Below are positions 26,477 through 34,426 of a stretch of DNA of 37,385 nt, one piece after another. The notes below the pieces were generated by a model. That model did no database searches. It worked only from the letters and a program-made list of their open reading frames with translations, and was not told the DNA's origin. This DNA comes from Pseudomonadota bacterium. GTDB lineage: Bacteria > Pseudomonadota > Gammaproteobacteria > Burkholderiales > Burkholderiaceae_C. Position 1 is the first letter of the stretch. Every line of letters starts with the position of its first letter. The translations under genes were made by a program, and so were the position numbers. The DNA lies in contig JAFEEF010000081.1 in the NCBI GenBank assembly GCA_018241265.1, forward strand, positions 1-37,385, given 5' to 3'.

Positions 26477-26728
26477 ATGGACACCCTCGATGCACTGAAA
26501 TCGCTCGGCCTCGAACTGCCGAGCCCGGCCTACATCGCCGGCGTGATCCTGTTCGGCATCGTCGGCATCGTCGCCTGGGTCTATGGACGGCGGATCAAGC
26601 GGCAAAGCACCCGCTGGCTGGGCCTGGCGCTGATGTTCTATCCGTACGTGGTGTGGCAGACCTGGCTGCTCTACGGCGTCGGGGTCGCGCTCTGCGTGTG
26701 GATCTGGATGGACCTGCGCCGAGCTTGA
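26477..26728 (+). CDS. small two-to-three-span membrane protein of unknown function
   Basis: This 83-residue protein starts at ATG 26477 behind GAAAGG at a good distance. It has one hydrophobic span at about 18-38 (YIAGVILFGIVGIVAWVYG), a basic loop GRRIKRQS, and one or two further spans from 47 to 78 ending in a short charged tail. Basic residues between spans place that loop in the cytoplasm. I do not recognise a named family, and nothing around it suggests a role. The ribosome-binding site, codon use and membrane pattern make it a real gene. Confidence 0.7.
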   Translation: MDTLDALKSLGLELPSPAYIAGVILFGIVGIVAWVYGRRIKRQSTRWLGLALMFYPYVVWQTWLLYGVGVALCVWIWMDLRRA

Positions 26729-26748
26729 CGGCCGGCAACGCAGCGGAA

Positions 26749-26952
26749 TCAGTGTTTCGCGCTGTCCGGCGTGACGCAAATCTCGTCGCGACCGATCTTG
26801 GTCCACGTGCCGCCGGTCGAGAGGCACACCGACTGCGCGGTCTGGCGTCGATCTCGGATGCGGTCGGGGGCGGTGGTGATCTTGACGACTGCACCGGTGA
26901 TGGCTGCGAGTACCACCAACGTCACCGCATACCGAGCGAACTTCGTGCCCAT
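26749..26952 (-). CDS. small membrane-anchored or exported protein of unknown function
   Basis: This 67-residue protein starts at ATG 26952, chosen for the GGAGG nine bases upstream; a longer frame to 27039 lacks such support. Residues 8-26 (YAVTLVVLAAITGAVVKIT) form a single hydrophobic segment, either an uncleaved anchor or a signal. The remaining 40 residues are hydrophilic, with two cysteines in VCLSTGGTW and EICVTP spaced to form a disulfide in the periplasm. It converges with the preceding small gene, with 20 bases between. Function unknown. Confidence 0.65.
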   Translation of the reverse strand: MGTKFARYAVTLVVLAAITGAVVKITTAPDRIRDRRQTAQSVCLSTGGTWTKIGRDEICVTPDSAKH

Positions 26953-26998
26953 GACGCGCGCCTCCGATAGCGCACTGTAGCGCGGAACGCGCGCCCGT

Positions 26999-27025
26999 GC
27001 GCCTGCCCCGAGGGGGGACAGGCGC
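26999..27025 (-). terminator. terminator-like hairpin after the alpha/beta-hydrolase pair
   Basis: GCGCCTG plus CCCC (26999-27009) pairs with GGGG plus CAGGCGC (27014-27025) with one bulged base and a four-base loop. It begins seven bases past the stop of the hydrolase gene at 27032. No T-run follows on the minus strand, so termination efficiency is uncertain. Confidence 0.5.
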
Positions 27026-27031
27026 CGTCGG

Positions 27032-27915
<884 letters not shown>

Positions 27916-27916
<1 letters not shown>

Positions 27917-28758
27917 CAGGCGGCTGCGGCGGCCGAGGGCGACGCCGTGCCGAAGAAGAACTGCCGCAAGCCGCTCGCATCGAACGGCTTCCAGGCCGCG
28001 GCCGGCTGCGCCAGGCGGTCGGCGATCGCATACAGCACCAGCGGGTTCATCCCCATGCCGACGTGGCTCGCCTGGACCTCGATGTTCTCGGCGCGCGGGC
28101 CCGGCGGGTTCAGGCTGCACTGCCAGGCGACGACGCCGTCGGTGCGCGAATAGATCGACGTCGTCGGCACCGGCGGCGGGCGGCGGATCTGCGCCAGGCG
28201 CGCCGGATCGTGCGCGACCTGCCCGCTCAGCAGCTCGAAGACGCGCCAGGCGTTGGTCGCGCGCGGATGGCCGGTGAACGGCGTGCCGAGCGTGATCACG
28301 CAGCGCGTCTCGGCAGCGAGTTGCTTGGCGGTTTCGCGCGCATAGATGCCGCCGAGGCTCCAGCCGATCAGGCTGACCGGCTCGCCGTGCTTGTCGGCCA
28401 GCGCGCGCACGTCGTCGGCGCAGCGCTCGAGTACGCCGCCGCGCGGCCCGACGTTGAAGCCCTGCCCCCAGGCCCGGGGGCGGTAGCCGAGCGCATCGAG
28501 GAAGCGGCGCAGCGGCAAGGTCGTCATGTCATTCGCCGCCATGCCGGGGAAGACCAGCACCGGATGGCCGTCGCCAGGCGGCAGGCTGCGCAGCCACGGC
28601 AGCGTCGCGAGCATGGCCGCGAACTCCCACGGCGCCCGGCCCTCGAGCATCAGCAGGAACAGGTTCGGCGGCCGCAGGGCGGACGGCTCGGGCAAGCTCG
28701 GCGCCGCCTCCAGGTCGGTGGCGGGCAGTGGCGCGGGCTTGCGGCGGGACGTCGGCAT
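27916..28758 (-). CDS. alpha/beta-fold hydrolase (lipase/esterase-like)
   Basis: This 280-residue protein has an unusually long Pro/Ala-rich N-terminus (about 30 residues) before the fold. Marks are VLVFPGMAAND near 68 (oxyanion loop), the nucleophile elbow GWSLGG near 133, RTDGVVAW near 212 (a likely acid residue) and SHVGMGMNP near 232 (catalytic His). This resembles triacylglycerol-lipase/PGAP1-like serine hydrolases. No signal peptide is evident, so a cytoplasmic role is likely. It overlaps the second hydrolase gene by one base, and a pair of distinct hydrolases in one transcript suggests sequential work on an ester or polyester. The 127 bases upstream hold only a weak hairpin (28858-28885) downstream of the EamA gene. 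Confidence 0.85.
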
Positions 28759-28885
28759 GCGTGCTTCGGTCGTTGCGGTCGGCGCATCCTAGCCGCTTGC
28801 GCGTCGCTTGGGACGGCGCGCTTGCCCTATGAACGGGTGTCGCCGGCGTGACATCGCACGCCGATGCCGCTGCCCGCCTCGGCGT

Positions 28886-29833
28886 TCAGCGCGCCACGCG
28901 TCGCAGCGCCAGCGCCTCGTTGCCGGCGAGCGCGCCCAGCACGAGCAGCCCACCGCCGAGCACGTGCACGGCCGGCGTCTCGTAGCCGCCGAGCCAGGCC
29001 CAGGCCACGCCCATCAGCACTTCGAGCAGCGCCAGCAAAGCCGCCTCCGGCGCATTCAGCGCGCGGCCGGCTGCCACCGACATCAGGCACGGGATCGCGA
29101 GCTGCACCACGCCCAGCAGCGCGAGCCAGCCGAGGTCGTGCGGCGACGCCGCCAACGGCAGCGCGAGCGGCAAGGTCACGAGCGCCGACAGCACCGCGCC
29201 GATCAGCACCGCGGGCAGCAGGTCGCGCTGGATGGGCGCGCCGCGGCTGCGCTGCAGCACGGTCCAGTTGACCGCGGCGGCGATCGGCACGCAGACCGCC
29301 ACCGCCATGCCGAGCACGTGGCGCGCATCGGCGGCGCGTACCTCGAGCGCATACATCCAGACGATGCCGGCGCCGGCGACGACGATCGCCGTCCAGGTGC
29401 GCGCCGCGAGCCGGTGGCCGAGCGCGAAGCGGGCGATCAGCGCGGTCATCAGCGGCGCGCTCGCCATCGTGACGAGCACGTTGGCGACCGTCGTCATCGT
29501 CAGCGCAACCATGAATGCCGTGAACATCACCGCCCAGCACGCGCCCGAGATCCAGAGCGGCCGACCGCCGCCGACGATCGAACGCCACAGCGGCGCGGCG
29601 CCGCGCAGCCGGCCGAGCAGGATGACCAGCGCGATCACCGTGAAGAAGCTGCGCCAGAACGTGATCTCGAAGCTGCGCGCCGCTTCGAGCTGGCGCGTCA
29701 CCACGCCGGCGATGCTCCACATGGCGGTCACCGCGACCATCGTGACGACCGCACGACGGTGCGACATCACGCGCGGCGCGGTCGGTAGCGACGGCGACGC
29801 GACAGCCCGGACCAACGGTTCAGTAGTCGCCAC
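28886..29833 (-). CDS. DMT-superfamily EamA transporter
   Basis: This is an inner-membrane protein of up to 315 residues with about ten hydrophobic segments in two EamA repeats, unrelated at close range to the EamA gene at 22999. ATG 29833 lies inside the last codons of dnaB, overlapping by 14 bases. ATG 29767 (22 codons in, MSHRRAVV, immediately before the first span) is an equally good start. Substrate unknown; metabolite or drug export is the usual role. Co-transcription with dnaB is likely from the overlap. Confidence 0.85.
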   Translation of the reverse strand: MATTEPLVRAVASPSLPTAPRVMSHRRAVVTMVAVTAMWSIAGVVTRQLEAARSFEITFWRSFFTVIALVILLGRLRGAAPLWRSIVGGGRPLWISGACWAVMFTAFMVALTMTTVANVLVTMASAPLMTALIARFALGHRLAARTWTAIVVAGAGIVWMYALEVRAADARHVLGMAVAVCVPIAAAVNWTVLQRSRGAPIQRDLLPAVLIGAVLSALVTLPLALPLAASPHDLGWLALLGVVQLAIPCLMSVAAGRALNAPEAALLALLEVLMGVAWAWLGGYETPAVHVLGGGLLVLGALAGNEALALRRVAR

Positions 29834-32288
29834 CGGCGCTGCCCGGGGCCAGGTTGTCGAAGCGGGTGAGCGGCTTCAGGAACGTCAGCTTCAGCGTGCC
29901 CGTGGGGCCGTTACGCTGCTTGCCGATGATGATCTCGGCGACCCCGGGCTCCTTGCTGTCCTTGTTGTAGTACTCGTCGCGGTAGATGAACATGATGACG
30001 TCGGCGTCCTGCTCGATCGCGCCGGATTCGCGCAGGTCGCTCATCATCGGCCGCTTGTCGGTCCGGGTCTCGACGCTGCGGTTGAGCTGCGACAGCGCGA
30101 TCACGGGGCACTTCAGCTCCTTGGCGAGCGACTTGAGGCCGCGCGAGATCTCGCCGATCACGGTGGCGCGGTTCTCTTCGCTGCCGCCGCCGCTGCCGCT
30201 CATGAGCTGCAGGTAGTCGACGACGATCAGCCCGAGCTGGCCGCACTGCCGCGCCTGGCGGCGCGCGCGGGCGCGCAATTCGCTCGGCGTCAGCGCGGCG
30301 CTTTCGTCGATGTAGAGGCTGACCTTGCCGAGCCGCTCGACCGCCTCCGACAACCGGCCCCATTCGTCGTCCTGCAGCTTGCCGGTGCGCAGATGGCTCT
30401 GGTCGATCCGGCCGAGCGAGCCGACCATGCGCAGCGCGAGCTGCGACGCGCCCATTTCCATCGAGAACACGACGACGGGCAGGCCTTCCTGCACCGCGAC
30501 GTGCTCGGCGATGTTCAGCGCGAAGGCGGTGTTGTGCGTGACGACATCGTCGTCCGTGATGTAGAGCCGGTCGGGGTGACTCACCGCGATGCACCGGCAG
30601 GCCGCTTCGCGGCTCGGTTCGATGCTCTGTATCGTCAGCCGCTTCTCGCGCAGCCAGGCCTGCGGCGCGCGGGCCTGCTTCTCGGAGAGCAGGAACAGCG
30701 AGCGCGGCTGCGGATGCGAGATGTGACAGACGTAGGCCGGCAATCCGGCGATCCGGACGCCGGCCACGTTGCGGTAGTGCGGTTGCTTGCGGCTGATCGA
30801 GCACCAGCCGCCGAGGGAGCGCACGAGTCCGGCCACGTCTTCGGCAAGGCGCGGGCTGCAGGTCGAGAAGCGCACGCTGCCCCAGCGCTCGACCCAGCCA
30901 TCGGTATCGAGCAGGCCGCGCAACAGGTCCAAGCGATGCTCACGGCTTGCTTCCAGGTAGAGCGCCGGCACGAACTTCTGGTCGCTGCTCGAGCCCGACA
31001 GCCCCAAGGCCTGCAGCGCCACGCGCAGCGGGTTGGGCTGCGCACCGGCCAAGCCCGGCTCATGACCACGGTCATGTCGCACGATGCGGTAGTCGTAGCG
31101 CCCAGCGCGCGTCACCATCATGCCGGAGCCGATGCGCGCGCCGACGGCATCGAGGATCTCGGTCGATGCAGTGCTGAATCGCACCGAGCCCGTACCGGTC
31201 AGATTGCCGTCGCCGAGCAGGCAACCGAGCAGCCAGGGATCCACCGGCAAGGGATCGTCGTGGCCAAAGGCGCCGCTGGCGCGATCGATCCAAAGGCGCC
31301 CTTGGTACCGCTTCCTGGCGAGCAGCTCGCGTACGGCCGCAGTGCTCAAGACGCGCGGTACCGCCCAATGGCGAAAGTGCACGCGCCACAGATGCTCATC
31401 GCAGCACTCGGCCGACCGGCCATCGGAGAAGCGAACCCGCCAGACCGGCTTGATCCCTTGCGGATACACGCCGGTAACGATCGACGGCCGGCCATCCACG
31501 GAGGCCACCGCATCGCCGACCTCCAGCTCGCCCATGCGCTTCCAACCAGTGCGCGTGCGTACGCGCGCATCGAGCGGCTGCGCCTTCCCCATCGACGGCC
31601 GCGCCGCCAGCACGATCAGGTCGCCCGGCTGCAGGCCCGCCGTCATGCGGTCCATGTCGAAGAAGCCGGTGCGCACGCCGGTGACCTCCTCGGCGCCGTT
31701 CTCGTGCAGTTCGTTGACCCGATCGATGAGCTGGACGACGAGCTGGTCCATGCTCATGAAGCCCTGCCGCGAGCGCGAGCCCTCTTCGCCGATGCGGAAG
31801 ATCTTGCCCTCGGCGTCGTCGAGGATCTCGGAGACTTGGCGGCCTTGCGGATTGAACGCGGTGGTCGCGATCTCGTCGCTCACCGCGACCAGCTTGCGCA
31901 GGATCGCGCGCTCGCGCACGATCTCCGCATAGCGCCGCATGTTGGCCGCGCTCGGCACGCTCTGCGCGAGCGCGTTGAGGTAGGCGAGTCCGCCGCATTC
32001 CTCGGCCTTGCCCAGGCTTTGGAGTTGCTCGAACACCGTGATCACGTCGGCCGGCTTGGTGGCATTGACCAAGCCGCCGATCGCGGCATAGATCATGCGG
32101 TGCTCGTAGCGGTAGAAGTCGCTGTCGGTCAGCAGGTCGCCGGCGCGGTCCCAGGCGCTGTTGTCGAGCAGGAGGCCGCCGAGCACGCTCTGCTCGGCCT
32201 CGATCGAGTGCGGCGGGATGCGCAGGCGGGCGACTTCGTCGTCGGCCTGCGCGGCAGGTGGAGGACCGGGATTGAAGACGGCAGACAT
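29820..32288 (-). CDS. dnaB: replicative DNA helicase DnaB, precursor with intein
   Basis: This hexameric helicase unwinds DNA at the replication fork. The precursor has 822 residues from ATG 32288. Removal of residues 236-586 (the intein) leaves 471 residues, the standard DnaB length. The N-terminal primase-contact domain (PHSIEAEQSVLGGLLLD) precedes a RecA-like motor domain. The Walker A loop ARPSMGK-TAFAL is split by the intein between Lys and Thr, so the unspliced protein cannot bind ATP normally. Later motifs are VVFSMEMGASQLALR, LIVVDYLQLM (Walker B), ALSQLNRSVE and SGAIEQDADVIMFI. The gene follows rplI on the same strand, separated by a strong terminator, so it probably has its own promoter. 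A longer frame to 32330 adds 14 unlikely residues. Confidence 0.95.
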   Translation of the reverse strand: MSAVFNPGPPPAAQADDEVARLRIPPHSIEAEQSVLGGLLLDNSAWDRAGDLLTDSDFYRYEHRMIYAAIGGLVNATKPADVITVFEQLQSLGKAEECGGLAYLNALAQSVPSAANMRRYAEIVRERAILRKLVAVSDEIATTAFNPQGRQVSEILDDAEGKIFRIGEEGSRSRQGFMSMDQLVVQLIDRVNELHENGAEEVTGVRTGFFDMDRMTAGLQPGDLIVLAARPSMGKAQPLDARVRTRTGWKRMGELEVGDAVASVDGRPSIVTGVYPQGIKPVWRVRFSDGRSAECCDEHLWRVHFRHWAVPRVLSTAAVRELLARKRYQGRLWIDRASGAFGHDDPLPVDPWLLGCLLGDGNLTGTGSVRFSTASTEILDAVGARIGSGMMVTRAGRYDYRIVRHDRGHEPGLAGAQPNPLRVALQALGLSGSSSDQKFVPALYLEASREHRLDLLRGLLDTDGWVERWGSVRFSTCSPRLAEDVAGLVRSLGGWCSISRKQPHYRNVAGVRIAGLPAYVCHISHPQPRSLFLLSEKQARAPQAWLREKRLTIQSIEPSREAACRCIAVSHPDRLYITDDDVVTHNTAFALNIAEHVAVQEGLPVVVFSMEMGASQLALRMVGSLGRIDQSHLRTGKLQDDEWGRLSEAVERLGKVSLYIDESAALTPSELRARARRQARQCGQLGLIVVDYLQLMSGSGGGSEENRATVIGEISRGLKSLAKELKCPVIALSQLNRSVETRTDKRPMMSDLRESGAIEQDADVIMFIYRDEYYNKDSKEPGVAEIIIGKQRNGPTGTLKLTFLKPLTRFDNLAPGSAGGDY
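30531..31583 (-). other. class 3 intein with LAGLIDADG homing endonuclease in the DnaB Walker A loop
   Basis: This is a 351-residue in-frame insertion. It starts with Ala (AQPLDARVRTRTGWK) and not Cys or Ser, and ends VVTHN before the +1 Thr. Block B holds CCDEHLW with Trp at DnaB residue 301; block F holds ACRCIAV with a cysteine (residue 566, or 564); block G holds Thr584 in VTHN. Together these form the W-C-T set of class 3 inteins, in which the block F cysteine replaces the missing N-terminal nucleophile. Two endonuclease motifs are intact, LLGCLLGDG (31206-31232) and LLRGLLDTDG (30897-30926), each with its acidic residue. Base composition matches the host, so the insertion is old or adapted. 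Confidence 0.93.
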
Positions 32289-32321
32289 CGAAGGATCATA
32301 GGGCCGGTCGACGCAGGCGGC

Positions 32322-32343
32322 TGTGGGCAAGCTTGTGGAAATC
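32322..32343 (-). promoter_or_regulatory. two DnaA-box-like sequences upstream of dnaB
   Basis: Read on the minus strand, the segment contains ATTTCCACA and TTGCCCACA, each two mismatches from the DnaA box TTATCCACA, five bases apart and about 35-55 bases before the dnaB start. Imperfect boxes like these could let DnaA tune dnaB. The match is too weak to be sure. Confidence 0.25.
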
Positions 32344-32380
32344 CTGAGGCCAACGAGTGGACAGCGGCGGTCACGCCATC

Positions 32381-32410
32381 AAGAAAAAGGGCCGGCGATG
32401 GCCGGCCCTT
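32381..32410 (-). terminator. intrinsic terminator after rplI
   Basis: A perfect 10-bp stem (AAGGGCCGGC at 32387-32396 with GCCGGCCCTT at 32401-32410) and a four-base loop is followed on the minus strand by TTTTTCTT. It lies 22 bases past the rplI stop and ends the ribosomal-protein operon before dnaB. Confidence 0.88.
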
Positions 32411-32432
32411 CGTGCATCGAAGCGACGCCTCG

Positions 32433-32885
32433 TCAGTCGGTTTCGCCGAGAACCACAACCTTGACTTCCACGACCACGTCGTGGTGCGGCGCCACCGTCA
32501 CGGTGTGCTCGCCGACCGTCTTCAGCGGACCGCTCGGCAGGCGCACCTGCGACTTCACGACCTTGAAGTCGATGCGGTTCAACGCATCCGCGATGTCGGC
32601 ATTGGTGACCGAGCCGAACAGGCGGCCGTCGACGCCGGCCTTCTGCGTGATGTGCACGGTGCGGCCGCTCATCTTCTCGCCGAGCGCCTGCGCTGCGGAG
32701 AGCTTGTCGGCGGCGGCCTTCTCGAGATCGGCGCGGCGCGTTTCGAATTCCTTGATCGCGGCCTCGGTCGCGCGGCGCGCGGCACGGGTCGGGATCAGGA
32801 AGTTGCGGGCGTAGCCGTCCTTGACCTTGACGACGTCGCCGAGGTTGCCGAGGTTGGCGACCTTTTCCAGCAGGATGACTTGCAT
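32433..32885 (-). CDS. rplI: 50S ribosomal protein L9
   Basis: This is a large-subunit ribosomal protein of 150 residues. The N-terminal domain [19 protein letters not shown] with [11 protein letters not shown] is the L9 signature, followed by the long connecting helix (about 40-75) and a C-terminal domain with [19 protein letters not shown] 32885 is preceded by GAGGAG at about ten bases. It is the last gene of the rpsF-priB-rpsR-rplI operon, 17 bases after rpsR, and is followed by an intrinsic terminator. Confidence 0.98.
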   Translation of the reverse strand: MQVILLEKVANLGNLGDVVKVKDGYARNFLIPTRAARRATEAAIKEFETRRADLEKAAADKLSAAQALGEKMSGRTVHITQKAGVDGRLFGSVTNADIADALNRIDFKVVKSQVRLPSGPLKTVGEHTVTVAPHHDVVVEVKVVVLGETD

Positions 32886-32902
32886 GGTGTAGGTGCTCCT
32901 CG

Positions 32903-33193
32903 TCAGACCTTGTGCTGGTCGCTGTACGGCAACAGCGCCAGGAAACGCGCGCGCTTGATGCACGTCGTGAGCTGGCGCTGGAAGAACGCGCGCGTGCCGG
33001 TCAACCGGGCGGGCGTGATCTTGCCGTTCTCGCCGACGAAGTCGCGCAGGGTATCGACGTCCTTGTAGTCGATCTCCTTGACGCCTGCGACGGTGAAGCG
33101 GCAGAAGCGCTTGCGGCGGAACAGCAGCGATTGGGTGTTGCGCTTGGGCTTGCGGTCCTTGGAGAACCGGCCTTTACCACGGGGCGGGGGCAT
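32903..33193 (-). CDS. rpsR: 30S ribosomal protein S18
   Basis: This is a small-subunit protein of 96 residues that binds 16S rRNA together with S6. Characteristic segments are [21 protein letters not shown] and [19 protein letters not shown], ending with the basic stretch [15 protein letters not shown]. The N-terminal 20 residues are Arg/Lys/Pro-rich, slightly longer than in E. coli. ATG 33193 has AAAGAGG upstream. A single cysteine in RFC is retained. Confidence 0.97.
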   Translation of the reverse strand: MPPPRGKGRFSKDRKPKRNTQSLLFRRKRFCRFTVAGVKEIDYKDVDTLRDFVGENGKITPARLTGTRAFFQRQLTTCIKRARFLALLPYSDQHKV

Positions 33194-33260
33194 GGTGTAC
33201 CTCTTTCGTGTCTGTGCGTCCGTGCACGGGACGCTGGTCTTGATGCGTATCGAGAACCCG

Positions 33261-33542
33261 TCAGTCGAGTTCGGTGATGTGGAAGACGATGCCGCGGCCG
33301 TTGCGCTGCGATCCGAGGAAGCCGGCGAAGCCGTAGCTGCTTCCGATCGCGAGCGCGGCGACACGCTGCGTGATCGCGCCGATCGCCCGCGCCTTGATCT
33401 CGAACGAGACCTTGCGGGGCTGGCTGTCCTGTACCACTTCCGACTCGTGCTTCAGGCTCAAGTCGATGGCGGGCAGGCCGGCCGGCGTATAGCGCATCGC
33501 GTCGCGCTGCACCAGTTGCGCGGTCAGAACCATGCGGTTCAT
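33261..33542 (-). CDS. priB: primosomal replication protein N (PriB)
   Basis: This is a 93-residue single OB-fold protein that binds single-stranded DNA and bridges PriA to DnaT/DnaC during replication restart. N-terminal [20 protein letters not shown] and the segments [12 protein letters not shown] and [10 protein letters not shown] are typical of the betaproteobacterial form. Its place between rpsF and rpsR is the conserved one. The 51 bases to rpsF and 67 bases to rpsR contain no further genes. Confidence 0.95.
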   Translation of the reverse strand: MNRMVLTAQLVQRDAMRYTPAGLPAIDLSLKHESEVVQDSQPRKVSFEIKARAIGAITQRVAALAIGSSYGFAGFLGSQRNGRGIVFHITELD

Positions 33543-33593
33543 CGCGGCGCGCCGGCGCTATCGCGTCGTCATGTCGCGGCGTCGTTCCACGTC

Positions 33594-33995
33594 CTAGGCC
33601 GAAGCCTCCTGTTGCTGGGCGCGCGGCGCGGGCGCATTGGCCTGCTGCTGCGCGGCCTTGCGCGAGTCCTCGCGCTCGACCGCCTTCATCATCACCGACG
33701 GCGACGTCTCGGCCTGGCTCTTCACCACCGTCAGGTGGCGCAGCACGGCGTCGTTGAAGCGGAAGCCGGTCTCGAGCTCGTTCAGGACCTTCAGGTCGCA
33801 CTCGATGTTGATGCACAGGTAGTGCGCCTTCGCGAGCTTCTGGATCATGTAGGCGAGCTGACGCCGCCCCCAGTCCTCGACCCGATGCACCTTGCCGCCG
33901 CCGGCCGTCACGGCGCTCTTGTAGCGCTCGAGCATCGCCGGAACCTGCTCGCTTTGATCCGGGTGGATCAGCAGGACGATTTCATAATGACGCAT
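33594..33995 (-). CDS. rpsF: 30S ribosomal protein S6
   Basis: This is a small-subunit protein of 133 residues and partner of S18. [20 protein letters not shown] and [20 protein letters not shown] are diagnostic. The C-terminal 35 residues are an Ala/Gln-rich disordered tail, as in many betaproteobacteria. ATG 33995 has AAGGAG seven bases upstream. It heads the operon, with a perfect TATAAT and two hairpins in the leader. Confidence 0.97.
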   Translation of the reverse strand: MRHYEIVLLIHPDQSEQVPAMLERYKSAVTAGGGKVHRVEDWGRRQLAYMIQKLAKAHYLCINIECDLKVLNELETGFRFNDAVLRHLTVVKSQAETSPSVMMKAVEREDSRKAAQQQANAPAPRAQQQEASA

Positions 33996-34426
33996 TGACA
34001 CTCCTTGTGGATTCCGCCCCGCGCTGAGTTCGCGACTGCCCGTCATCCATCGACCGTAGTCGATCGAATTCGGGCGGTTGGTCACGCCCAGTGCGGAGCG
34101 GGGGTGGAAGCCACCCCGAAGCGTCGGACTCGGGTGTGGCAAGGAAAGCCGAACATTATAGCCGCGGCGGGCAGCGCGGGCGTAGGCTCGGGGCCGAGGT
34201 GTTCCAGGAATCGCTCGACCGGGTCGACCAACAAGGCGAGCGTGACGGGTTCATCATCTCGGCGGCCGATCGCCCGGTTCCCGTCGCCAAATGGACGCGA
34301 GCGGCGTATACACTGGCCGGAGATCCCCTCCCGCACCGGCCGCCGGGCAGCAGACCCGGCGCCTTCCGAAAGCAAACCCCAACAACGATCAGCAGAGCGG
34401 CCCGCGGCCGCACGGGACTCGATTCC
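33996..34426. promoter_or_regulatory. 431-base intergenic region with rpsF leader and divergent promoter area
   Basis: On the minus strand a perfect TATAAT lies at 34155-34160, without a good -35, giving rpsF a leader of about 150 bases. The leader contains a perfect hairpin (GGGGTGG-aag-CCACCCC, 34101-34117) and, nearer the gene, a two-stem hairpin with an internal loop: outer stem 34038-34042 with 34071-34075, inner stem 34049-34054 with 34059-34064. The latter is placed like the S6:S18-binding leader known from other bacteria, but I could not identify the conserved CCG bulge. On the plus strand TATACA at 34317-34322 may serve the gene at 34427. Confidence 0.45.

Noticed and set aside
31581-31586. 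Possible sequencing error or frameshift in dnaB because the insertion starts with Ala
   Set aside because: The insertion is in frame, has all splicing and endonuclease blocks, and Ala at position 1 is expected for class 3 inteins.
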